Assembly (NCBI RefSeq): GCF_024699075.1
Contig: NZ_JAILQF010000247.1
Location: 1-12,721 of the forward strand
Length of the DNA stretch: 12,721 bases
From: Butyrivibrio sp.
Lineage (GTDB): Bacteria; Bacillota_A; Clostridia; Lachnospirales; Lachnospiraceae
Direction of reading: 5' to 3'
The stretch's first letter is position 1, and each line of letters starts with the position of its first letter. The position numbers and the translations under genes were made by a program. Under the pieces are notes generated by a model, which saw only the letters and a list, made by a program, of their open reading frames with translations, was not told the DNA's origin and did not search any database. Positions 1 through 6,739 of the stretch are shown here, piece after piece.

Positions 1-236
1 AGATTTATTCATTGGATATATTACTCATACTTCCCATTTTGTAAACACCTATGATCTATGCATATTTGATAACTTGGCAGTTAATAAATTATGGTTAAGT
101 CAAAAATATCATTTGTTAAATGTCTAAGGAAATCAAATTGCAAGTAAAGAACTAATCTCTATGTACGAAGTTTTAGTGTAGTATTTATGAAGTGTTCTTT
201 ATGTATTAAATAGCATTATATTTTTTTTAATAAAAC
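1..236. other. Gene-poor left edge
   Basis: No convincing gene lies here. One plus-strand frame is open from the window edge (position 2) to a TAA at about 124, which could be the last 41 codons of a gene to the left, but it resembles nothing I recognise. The stretch also holds one copy of a dispersed repeat (116-144). The rest is AT-rich with no clear hairpin or promoter. Confidence 0.5.
116..144 (+). repeat. Dispersed repeat B, copy 1
   Basis: This 29-base block matches 6542-6570 and 8814-8842 at 23 of 29 positions each, in the same orientation. The shared core is CYAAGGWAATMAAATKGC. Similarity to the third copy appears to continue to about 182 (including TATGT, two bases, GAAGT), so the full unit is probably longer than 29 bases. 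All three copies lie between genes. Confidence 0.5.
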
Positions 237-272
237 AAAAAGATCGCTGATATAGTCTCCAGCGATCTTTTT
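237..272. terminator. Bidirectional intrinsic terminator after parB
   Basis: A perfect 13-bp stem (237-249 with 260-272) encloses a 10-base loop. An A-tract precedes it and a T-rich tract follows it on the plus strand, so it works as a terminator in both directions. On the minus strand it lies about 75 bases past the parB stop and should end the parA-parB transcript. Confidence 0.88.
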
Positions 273-346
273 ATAATTATTTTTTATAATAATTGTGTAT
301 GCATATGTTATATATTTGTATATCTTAAATATACTTATGAATAATA

Positions 347-1354
347 TTATTTTAATAGCTTTAGTATTCTTGTCAGATGATCCTTAAGTGCAAGCCTTTC
401 ATTCTCATCAGTGATCTTGGAGATGTTCTTTTCAAATTTAGTAAATGAAGCTTCGTATTTATCATAGTAGGATTTTACTACTTTTGTTTTAGCTGGCTTT
501 GATTTTTTTACATGTTCTGTTTCTTCTTCTATGATATCTTCTTCTATTTCCTGATCTCCAAAAAGATTTACAAACGCGATCTCTCCAAGAAGCTCATTTC
601 TCATATTTTCCAGATTTTCATTTGTGCTGTCATTTTTTATATTTTTAATAAATTCCGTCAGTTCGTTTCTGGAAAATTCTCTTCCATTATCAATTGCTTC
701 TTTGATCATCTTTATTGTTTCATCCTGAGTAGATTCTGATAATGTACTCATTGTGGAAGCAATTGAAAGGGGAATTATTCCATCTGATTCTGCATCTATT
801 ACAGCCTGTGTGCAATCATTAAGACGCATATATCTTTTTACGGTTGTTACTGAAGTACCAAATTCACTTGCTATTTCGTTTAATACATTTCCTGTAAAGC
901 CTTCCTTTTTAAGGATACTTTTTAAAAGATTTATCTGTCTTGTAATATATATACTTTTACCACTGGCAGCTGCATATATACTTCCACGAGAATGAATATT
1001 GAAAGCAAGTAGAAGTCTCTGCCTGTCTGTTTCTTTTTCCGGGTATGGGCTTACTACGCAAGGGATGAGCTTATTATAACCAATCATTTTCAGCGCGCGT
1101 ACTCTTCTGTGACCGGAATATATTTCATATGTTCCGTCACGCTTATCCCAAACATTTATTACACCTCTGAAACCATCTTTTTTGATTCCATTTGCGAGGT
1201 TTTGAATTGATTCTTCATCTACACCACCGAATAATTCTTCGTTTTCCTTGTTTTCTACGAGTTTATCGAGTGCTATGTTAAGACTTTGAGAATCTTTCTG
1301 CTGATATTTGGCTGCTATTACGTTGCTGTTAACATGCATTGATTGTCTTGGCAT
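347..1354 (-). CDS. parB: ParB-type partition DNA-binding protein
   Basis: This is a 335-residue ParB/RepB/Spo0J-family protein. Such proteins bind a centromere site, spread as CTP-dependent clamps and stimulate ParA to segregate a replicon. Seen here: a ParB N-terminal domain at about 40-125 with the box II motif GHRRVRA (81-87), a helix-turn-helix at about 157-178 (NEIASEFGTSVTTVKRYMRL), and a charged, acid-rich linker (about 265-285) leading to a basic C-terminal helical region that could be the dimerisation domain. The block that usually reads ENxQR or ENIHR appears as FNIHSR (118-123), so a glutamate important in known ParB CTPases seems to be missing. The ATG overlaps the parA stop in TAATG. 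A GGAG sits about 7 bases upstream inside parA, which suggests translational coupling. I infer a plasmid, chromid or integrated-element partition system rather than the Spo0J of the main chromosome. Confidence 0.87.
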   Translation of the reverse strand: MPRQSMHVNSNVIAAKYQQKDSQSLNIALDKLVENKENEELFGGVDEESIQNLANGIKKDGFRGVINVWDKRDGTYEIYSGHRRVRALKMIGYNKLIPCVVSPYPEKETDRQRLLLAFNIHSRGSIYAAASGKSIYITRQINLLKSILKKEGFTGNVLNEIASEFGTSVTTVKRYMRLNDCTQAVIDAESDGIIPLSIASTMSTLSESTQDETIKMIKEAIDNGREFSRNELTEFIKNIKNDSTNENLENMRNELLGEIAFVNLFGDQEIEEDIIEEETEHVKKSKPAKTKVVKSYYDKYEASFTKFEKNISKITDENERLALKDHLTRILKLLK

Positions 1355-2220
1355 TAGTTCTCCTCTTTCTGTTCAATTCTGTATAATATTTCTTTAGTTA
1401 AAGCTACATAGTTCTTGGCTATCTGACATCCTGGTTCATACCAACAAAGTGGAATTCCATTATCCAGTGACCAGTTAGCCTGTGAAGCTTCTTTAGTATA
1501 GGTATCAAAAAGATTACTTCCAAGAAGCCCTTCTAGTTCTGCAGTAAGTTCTTTTGCATAAGAATCATTACCATTAACTCTTACGCTATAGAAACCAAGA
1601 TGTTCCAGATGATTATTAATACTCTTTCTTTCGGAAAAGAATGTGCTGAAAGAAGGAATACCATCTTTACTATTTGGATCTACATGTACTGGAGTTACTA
1701 CATAATCACTTGATTCAAGTGACATCTGATTCAAAGGCCCTATAGATGAATCCATATCTATAAGAACGTAATCATAGTCACCTACTTCTGCAAGAACCTT
1801 ATTTAGTACTTCTTTGCTTATAGATCCTGTACTTATTGTCTGCTCGACATTTGACAATGTAGTTTCTGACATATCCTTATTCCTAGTACAGATGATATCT
1901 ATATTATGATATGAAGGCTCTTCGCCGTTTTTGGTTGGGAACATACATTGTTGAATAGCATCTTTTACTACAGCTTTTCTCATTCTTTGAGGTGCTAAAA
2001 AGCAATCTTCTATGGTGCTGATTCCATCTATCCAGGCATAACTGCCACCATTTTCGAGAGTTTTGTATGACATATATCTCATTGTTAAGTTTGCCTGGGG
2101 GTCGGTATCTATTACTAATACTTTAGCGCCGTAATTTTTCGCGAGAACCGCTGAAATATTGAACACGCTGGTAGTTCTTGTTGCCCCACCCTTGTTAGAG
2201 TAAAAAGATATTGTTCTCAT
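1354..2220 (-). CDS. parA: ParA-type partition ATPase with altered P-loop
   Basis: This 288-residue protein belongs to the ParA/MinD/Soj deviant Walker ATPases, which form nucleoid-bound gradients that pull ParB-loaded DNA apart. The P-loop is at 10-17 and reads KGGATRTT. The signature lysine (K10) is kept, but the usual GK of KGGxGKTT is TR, so Arg15 replaces the phosphate-contacting lysine. Switch I/Walker A' is at 35-43 (VLVIDTDPQ), and a Walker B-like strand ends in LID at 153-155. Length is normal for a small ParA without an N-terminal helix-turn-helix. The ATG has a GGGAG about 6 bases upstream and an extended -10 promoter at 2255-2263. It is the first gene of the parA-parB operon and is followed by parB with a one-base overlap. 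Assignment to the family is firm. Whether it still hydrolyses ATP normally cannot be read from the sequence. Confidence 0.9.
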   Translation of the reverse strand: MRTISFYSNKGGATRTTSVFNISAVLAKNYGAKVLVIDTDPQANLTMRYMSYKTLENGGSYAWIDGISTIEDCFLAPQRMRKAVVKDAIQQCMFPTKNGEEPSYHNIDIICTRNKDMSETTLSNVEQTISTGSISKEVLNKVLAEVGDYDYVLIDMDSSIGPLNQMSLESSDYVVTPVHVDPNSKDGIPSFSTFFSERKSINNHLEHLGFYSVRVNGNDSYAKELTAELEGLLGSNLFDTYTKEASQANWSLDNGIPLCWYEPGCQIAKNYVALTKEILYRIEQKEEN

Positions 2221-2254
2221 TTTTTTCTCCCATGTATTTATTTTATTCTTTCAA

Positions 2255-2263
2255 ATTATAGCA
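2255..2263 (-). promoter_or_regulatory. Extended -10 promoter for parA-parB
   Basis: Read on the minus strand this is TGCTATAAT, a perfect -10 hexamer with the extended TG element. No good -35 is present at 16-18 bases, which fits an extended -10 promoter. Transcription would start near 2248, leaving a leader of about 28 bases before the parA ATG. Confidence 0.7.
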
Positions 2264-2335
2264 TATATAAATTGGTATGAAACATAATTGTCTATAAAAA
2301 TATCAAAACTTTTCTGTTTTTATTAAAATTTTTAC

Positions 2336-2403
2336 TTTTTAGGGGCCACGGTGACCCGTATTGTTAAAAAAATAACATAAAGGTTCACGGTGGCCCTTAA
2401 AAA
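2336..2403. promoter_or_regulatory. 68-bp dyad upstream of parA, candidate centromere/operator
   Basis: The dyad is centred at 2369.5. Its arms GGGCCAC (2343-2349) and GTGGCCC (2390-2396) pair perfectly, as do an inner GTTA/TAAC pair (2363-2366 with 2373-2376) and outer T5/A5 runs. Each arm also contains the core CACGGTG in the same direction (2347-2353 and 2386-2392, 39 bp apart), itself a near-palindrome. It is a GC-rich island in very AT-rich DNA between the divergent parA and 2539-3210 genes. T-tracts lie before and A-tracts after the stem on both strands, the reverse of an intrinsic terminator. Position next to parA-parB suggests a ParB-binding centromere or a ParA operator. It is not the canonical Spo0J parS. 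Confidence 0.6.
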
Positions 2404-2538
2404 ACAGATGAAAGAGCCGGAAGAATGTGATATCATAATAGAAAGTTCTATATATTTCCAAAAGTAAAAAACATATGCACTTCATTTTTGGCACGAGTTG
2501 TAAAAGCAATAGACCAAATTGCACAAGGAGGGTGCTCT

Positions 2539-3210
2539 ATGACTTCATACACAGAAAAGGGATATGAAATATATGAAGGCACAACATATAGCAGGGATAA
2601 GCGAAGGAAAGATAGTCTTTTGACAACTGAATATAAAAATGCTGCACGTGATAATAACGATATTGCAACAAACAATAAAAATAAAACAATATCATATGAA
2701 CCAGCAGCAGTATATGAAGGTTCAACATATATTCCAAAACAGGTCACATATAAATCACCACAAAAAGTCAAGAAAGAATCGGAGAATACAAGTAACAATA
2801 ATGAAATTGCGGCTCAAAAGGAAGAACAATTTGAGCAAATATCTGAAGCTTCTTTAAAAGGTCAACTAGAAGCTTATAGAAGGAATAATGCTGCAAGTGT
2901 TTGGAAACTTCTTTCAAGTGGAGATCTTGCTGTTGGCTCAGAATCTAAGACAAGAGCAAAAGCAGACGTTTCGGAAGATGGTTATTGGGGCGTTAAGCAT
3001 ACATCTGAGAGATTGTTTGATTTTGCAAAGACTATGTCAGGTGGTAATTCTGATATAATGAAGAATATGAGAAGCAAGATGGATATGGCTGTTGAATCAG
3101 TAACAAAAGAATGGGGAAGTGAGCTTCCAGGCCTTTGTCAGGAAACAATCCAAAACACCCGCAAACTATTTACTGAATATCTGGCCTTGAAAGGTGAGAT
3201 AATAAGCTAA
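2539..3210 (+). CDS. Hypothetical protein next to parAB, DUF5610-like C-terminus
   Basis: This 223-residue soluble protein has no signal peptide or membrane segment. I chose the ATG at 2539 because AAGGAGGG lies directly upstream at 2525-2532; an in-frame ATG at 2488 has no such site. The N-terminal half (1-100) is polar, low in complexity and probably disordered. It carries two related short motifs, YEGTTYS (12-18) and YEGSTYI (59-65). The C-terminal part (about 147-217) begins DGYWGVKHTSERL and contains FAKTMSGG and a later W-G-x-x-L-P-x-x-C block. From memory this resembles a domain recurring in Lachnospiraceae hypothetical proteins, possibly Pfam DUF5610; I could not check this. It diverges from parA and shares the intergenic dyad, so a partition or copy-control role is possible but unproven. 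Its stop overlaps the convergent neighbour by 4 bp. Confidence 0.75.
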   Translation: MTSYTEKGYEIYEGTTYSRDKRRKDSLLTTEYKNAARDNNDIATNNKNKTISYEPAAVYEGSTYIPKQVTYKSPQKVKKESENTSNNNEIAAQKEEQFEQISEASLKGQLEAYRRNNAASVWKLLSSGDLAVGSESKTRAKADVSEDGYWGVKHTSERLFDFAKTMSGGNSDIMKNMRSKMDMAVESVTKEWGSELPGLCQETIQNTRKLFTEYLALKGEIIS

Positions 3211-4337
3211 TCATTATAATCATGATAAGTGATAAGAAGGTCTACAACGTGGTTATAACTAAGCTTTCCTTCTTCTACACCATTAACCTTAAGCGTAGTA
3301 TCGACGAAAGTATCGGCTGCGCTTTTTATTGTTTCGGTAGATATAAATGAATGGGAATTGACATAGTCCCAGGCTTCTTCTGTCAGAAACTGATCATCGT
3401 ACCACACAAGATCACTTACTTCTACATGTGATCTGTAAGTATCGATATCTACAGATTTATAAAAAGCGTTATTTACATAATTTAGAACACTTATGTAGCC
3501 GCTATATTGAAAAAATGGATCATCAGAATTTATACATGCCATAAAACCTATAAGATTTGCTTCGTCCTCGAATATATATCCGCGAGTATGAGAAAGCTCA
3601 TGACACATAGTAAAAGGTTTGTTTGAAATAGACATAAGACCATTGATATTTGCTTCCATGGAAAAAGGAAAGTAATATCCCTGCATATATTGCTGGCTCA
3701 TAAAGACAGAATTATCGAGAGTTTTAGGAGTTACCTGATAACCATCCATTCGTTCAAAAAGGCCGTCAAGCTTTTGCATTGCTTTCTTTGCTTCAGACTC
3801 CATATCACCGGTATAAATGATATTACCGGATGAATCGCGTTCAAAAGTAACTGCGTAAGCATTAAGCTTATTTACAATATGATCCCTTAGAAGAGTTAAC
3901 TCTTCTAGTGTATAACTATGATTGCAATCCATCTGTGAACACTGATACAAAGAAAAGCAGTTTAGATTCATCACAAGATATATAATGGTCAAAACCCATG
4001 ATATGAACCTTAGATATTTTTGGATAAATACAGGAATATGAAATTTGCGATCTTTATTTTTTCTAAATAAAAAAACAATTAGTGAAAACAATAAATAAAT
4101 GAAAACAACTAATAAAAGTCCCAAAAGAATAAGTCCTACAAAAATAAGCTTTTCACCAAAAGAAAAAGGAAAAAGACTAGTAAATCGGCCATAAGTATTG
4201 ATCCAAATAGGAAATATATTGCTGGTATACCAATCTGCAAAAGATGAGGAAAATATACAAACTATAATAAAAATAGTAGATAAAATTAGAATTGATAACT
4301 GTATTTTTATTGAAAGAGTAATCTTTTTTTTATTCAC
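3207..4337 (-). CDS. Membrane-anchored HExxH protein, DUF3810-like
   Basis: This is a 376-residue protein. Three hydrophobic segments lie at about 11-33, 63-92 and 108-126, followed by a large C-terminal domain probably outside the membrane. That domain holds HELSH at 246-250 followed by FEDEAN (256-261), a gluzincin-like zinc site in which E259 is a plausible third ligand. The arrangement matches my memory of DUF3810 proteins, which are predicted zinc metallopeptidases of unknown substrate. The start is GTG (4335-4337), supported by GGAGGT seven bases upstream (4344-4349). A well-formed promoter precedes it. It diverges from pgcA and converges on the 2539-3210 gene with overlapping stop codons and no terminator between them. 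Peptidase activity is inferred from the motif only. Confidence 0.82.
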   Translation of the reverse strand: MNKKKITLSIKIQLSILILSTIFIIVCIFSSSFADWYTSNIFPIWINTYGRFTSLFPFSFGEKLIFVGLILLGLLLVVFIYLLFSLIVFLFRKNKDRKFHIPVFIQKYLRFISWVLTIIYLVMNLNCFSLYQCSQMDCNHSYTLEELTLLRDHIVNKLNAYAVTFERDSSGNIIYTGDMESEAKKAMQKLDGLFERMDGYQVTPKTLDNSVFMSQQYMQGYYFPFSMEANINGLMSISNKPFTMCHELSHTRGYIFEDEANLIGFMACINSDDPFFQYSGYISVLNYVNNAFYKSVDIDTYRSHVEVSDLVWYDDQFLTEEAWDYVNSHSFISTETIKSAADTFVDTTLKVNGVEEGKLSYNHVVDLLITYHDYND

Positions 4338-4376
4338 TATAAGACCTCCGGATAAAGAACTGTATATTGCAACTTA

Positions 4377-4406
4377 ATTATAGGCCTTTAAAGAATGTAC
4401 TGGCAA
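4377..4406 (-). promoter_or_regulatory. Sigma-A promoter for the DUF3810-like gene
   Basis: On the minus strand TTGCCA (4401-4406) and a perfect TATAAT (4377-4382) are separated by 18 bases. This predicts a start near 4370 and a leader of about 33 bases before the GTG. Its -35 lies 10 bases from the -35 of the divergent pgcA promoter, so polymerase binding at the two may compete. Confidence 0.7.
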
Positions 4407-4416
4407 TAACAAGGTT

Positions 4417-4445
4417 TTGCCGAATAAGAATATATGTGCGATAAT
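4417..4445 (+). promoter_or_regulatory. Sigma-A promoter for pgcA
   Basis: TTGCCG (4417-4422), a 17-base spacer and GATAAT (4440-4445) are present, with TG one base before the -10 (extended -10). The -35 elements of this and the divergent promoter form a TGGCAA/TTGCC inverted pair at 4401-4421. Transcription should start near 4452. Confidence 0.6.
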
Positions 4446-4480
4446 AATTACGTTAAATATCATTCGAAAGGAGAAAAAAC

Positions 4481-6241
4481 ATGAATTACAAAGAAAGATG
4501 CACAGAATGGTTATCAAAACTCCCCAAAGATGATCCTCTTTACATAGAACTTGATGAGGTAGTTAATAAGAGCAAGACGGATCCTAGTGCTGAGGCAGAT
4601 ATTGAGGACCGTTTTTATAAAGAATTATCATTTGGTACTGCAGGACTTAGAGGAAAAATAGGTGTTGGGACTAATAGAATGAATTTCTACACAGTAGGAA
4701 GAGCAACACAGGGTATTGCTGATTATATCAAAAAGTTCGGACAGGAAGCTATGAATAAAGGAGTAGTTATAGCTCATGATCCACGCCATAAATCAAAAGA
4801 GTTTTCAAGATATACAGCTTCAATACTTGCAGCAAATGGAATAAAGGCATATGTTTTTCCTGATCTTCGTCCAACACCTGAGCTTGCATATCTTGTAAGG
4901 AGACTTGGAACAATTTCAGGAATAAATATTACTGCATCACATAATCCCAGAGAATATAATGGCTATAAGGCTTATTGGGAAGATGGATGTCAGGTAGGCC
5001 AGGAAATTGCTGATGGAATGACAGAATGCATTCTTAAAGTGGATTATTTTAATGGTGTACAAAAATATGATTTTGATAATGCTGTAAGTGAAGGTAAAAT
5101 TATTGTTCTTGGACCTGAATATGACAGAGAATACCTTGATAAAATTGAATCATTATCAATCCATGGGAAAGATGAGCTTGATCTTTCTATACCACTTGTA
5201 TACACACCTTTAAATGGAGCTGGCAGTATTCCTTTCACCCAAATGCTCAAAGACAGAGGCTTTACAAATTGGCAGATAGTTGATGAACAAAAGGATCCTG
5301 ATCCTGATTTTACCACAGTTGGATACCCCAATCCTGAAGCTCCTGCAGCATTTAAAATGTCAGAAGAGCTTGGTAAGAAGATAGGCGCAGAACTTTTAAT
5401 GGCTACAGATCCTGACTCAGACAGATTTGCAATAGAGATACTGTCAGATAATGGTGAATATATTCCGCTTAATGGTAATCAGACAGGATATTTGCTTGTA
5501 AATTATATACTTGAAGGACATAAGAGTGCAGGCACACTTCCATCTAATGGAGCAATGGTTAAGTCAATAGTAACATCAACAATGACAACCAAAATGGCTG
5601 AATCATATGGAGTGGAGATGTTTGAATCTCTTACCGGATTTAAGAATATATGCGGAAGAATCCCCTTCCTCGAAGAAAATAAATATCAGTATTTGTTCGG
5701 ATATGAAGAGTCAGTAGGATATTCAGCATGTATCGATATCAGAGACAAAGATGGTATCAGTGCAGGTATGCTTGTTGCTGAAGCAGCTGCATATTACAGA
5801 AAGCAGGGCAAAACACTTTGGCAGGTACTTACTGAGCTTTATGAAAAGTATGGCTTTTATGATGAATATGAACCTAATATGGTTCTTGAAGGAATCGAGG
5901 GTGCAGAGAGAATTGGTCGTATGATGGATTACATTCGAAGCAATCCGCCAAAGGAAATTGCAGGAAGAGAAGTAGTAAATATTATAGATTACCTGAATGG
6001 TTCAGAAGATATCAGACATCCGGAAAACAAAATTCCTGGAACAAATGCTCTTAGATATTTCCTTAAGGAGAACGATGAAAACCTTAAAGAATCAGACACA
6101 TGGTTTTCAATAAGACCATCAGGAACAGAGCCAAAGATTAAATTCTATTTCTACACAAAGCAAACAAGTAGAGAAAAGGCACTTGAAGCGAATAAAGAAA
6201 TAAGTAAAGCTGTAATGGATATTATTAATGCAGTTAAGTGA
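4481..6241 (+). CDS. pgcA: Alpha-phosphoglucomutase / phosphomannomutase, PgcA type
   Basis: This 586-residue enzyme of the alpha-D-phosphohexomutase superfamily interconverts hexose 1- and 6-phosphates. It feeds nucleotide sugars, cell-wall polymers and glycogen. All four signature loops are intact: the phosphoserine loop TASHNP (Ser153), the Mg-binding loop DPDSDR (Asp310, Asp312, Asp314), the sugar-selecting loop GYEES (407-411), and the phosphate-binding loop RPSGTEPK (545-552). FGTAGLRG at 51-58 and the length near 580 fit the Bacillus PgcA / human PGM2 branch rather than the shorter GlmM or ManB. Whether glucose, mannose or a pentose phosphate is preferred cannot be decided. The ATG has AAAGGAG about 8 bases upstream. 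The gene stands alone between its own promoter and a terminator at 6286-6335. It is soluble and cytoplasmic, and looks like an ordinary housekeeping gene. Confidence 0.93.
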   Translation: MNYKERCTEWLSKLPKDDPLYIELDEVVNKSKTDPSAEADIEDRFYKELSFGTAGLRGKIGVGTNRMNFYTVGRATQGIADYIKKFGQEAMNKGVVIAHDPRHKSKEFSRYTASILAANGIKAYVFPDLRPTPELAYLVRRLGTISGINITASHNPREYNGYKAYWEDGCQVGQEIADGMTECILKVDYFNGVQKYDFDNAVSEGKIIVLGPEYDREYLDKIESLSIHGKDELDLSIPLVYTPLNGAGSIPFTQMLKDRGFTNWQIVDEQKDPDPDFTTVGYPNPEAPAAFKMSEELGKKIGAELLMATDPDSDRFAIEILSDNGEYIPLNGNQTGYLLVNYILEGHKSAGTLPSNGAMVKSIVTSTMTTKMAESYGVEMFESLTGFKNICGRIPFLEENKYQYLFGYEESVGYSACIDIRDKDGISAGMLVAEAAAYYRKQGKTLWQVLTELYEKYGFYDEYEPNMVLEGIEGAERIGRMMDYIRSNPPKEIAGREVVNIIDYLNGSEDIRHPENKIPGTNALRYFLKENDENLKESDTWFSIRPSGTEPKIKFYFYTKQTSREKALEANKEISKAVMDIINAVK

Positions 6242-6285
6242 TATAGAAGTTAACAATTCATAGTAACAGGTTTTATCATTTGAAT

Positions 6286-6335
6286 AAAACAGCCTTAGAA
6301 ATTCTGTATAAAGCAGATTTTTGAGGCTGTTTTTT
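6286..6335 (+). terminator. Intrinsic terminator after pgcA
   Basis: A perfect 10-bp stem AAAACAGCCT (6286-6295) with AGGCTGTTTT (6324-6333) ends in six T residues (6330-6335). The 28-base loop holds a smaller TCTG/CAGA pairing. It lies 45 bases after the pgcA stop. Confidence 0.85.
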
Positions 6336-6397
6336 GATGTATAAGTCAGTAAGCTGAAAAAGAATATCATTTGGCAATTGAATATGTAACTAAGTGA

Positions 6398-6438
6398 TTT
6401 TATAACGAGCAAAAAGCGAGGCGTTTGCGAGTTTAACA
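6398..6438 (+). repeat. Dispersed repeat A, copy 1
   Basis: This 41-base block is repeated at 7921-7961 with 39 identities and no gaps; the two differences are transitions. The core reads TTATAACGAGCAAAAAGCG. A short GCAAA/TTTGC pairing can form inside it. Both copies are intergenic and in the same orientation, flanking the 6740-7609 gene. Confidence 0.75.
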
Positions 6439-6541
6439 ATTTGATAAACTTATACTTCACACTTATAAACAATCTAAGTTCCTTTCAAATTTTATATCCT
6501 GTGCAGTTAATATAAGTTTTTTGAGACCCGAAAATCCTATA

Positions 6542-6570
6542 TTAACTACCCAAGGTAATAAAATTGCAAG
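6542..6570 (+). repeat. Dispersed repeat B, copy 2
   Basis: This 29-base block begins TTAACTACCCAAGG and matches the copy at 8814-8842 in 25 of 29 positions and the copy at 116-144 in 23 of 29. It lies upstream of the 6740 gene, outside any reading frame. Confidence 0.6.
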
Positions 6571-6658
6571 GATAGAAGTATTAGTTGATAAATAAAAAGC
6601 TCGTGAAACATTACGGATAAGCATGTATAATTAAATATATTACAAATGTATTGAAATA

Positions 6659-6667
6659 TGGTAAAAT
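6659..6667 (+). promoter_or_regulatory. Possible extended -10 promoter for 6740-7609
   Basis: TG, one base, then TAAAAT (five of six matches to the consensus) forms an extended -10 element about 70 bases before the GTG start. There is no matching -35 at standard spacing, so this is tentative. Confidence 0.35.
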
Positions 6668-6739
6668 AAGATAAAGGAAAGAAAAATAACCCCTGTAAAA
6701 TAGGGAATAAATCAATCAACATGTTCGAGGTGTACTTTC

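Larger units (their letters stand above)
6336..6739. other. Intergenic stretch with two dispersed repeats
   Basis: No gene is supported in these 400 bases. They hold one copy each of repeat A (6398-6438) and repeat B (6542-6570). A possible extended -10 element for the next gene is at 6659-6667 (TGGTAAAAT). A weak CCCT/AGGG hairpin (6691-6705) lies in what would be the leader. Confidence 0.5.

Noticed and set aside
2..124. 41-codon open frame at the left edge as the end of a gene
   Set aside because: It is too short, has no recognisable residues, and its stop lies inside repeat B. It is possible but not supported.
2336..2403. The parA-upstream dyad as an intrinsic terminator
   Set aside because: On both strands the T-run comes before the stem and A residues follow it, the reverse of a terminator.
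2488..2538. In-frame ATG at 2488 as the start of the hypothetical gene
   Set aside because: It has no ribosome binding site, while AAGGAGGG sits just before the ATG at 2539.
2645..2650. CACGTG as a Spo0J parS core
   Set aside because: The flanks do not match TGTTTCACGTGAAACA and it lies within coding sequence; chance is sufficient.
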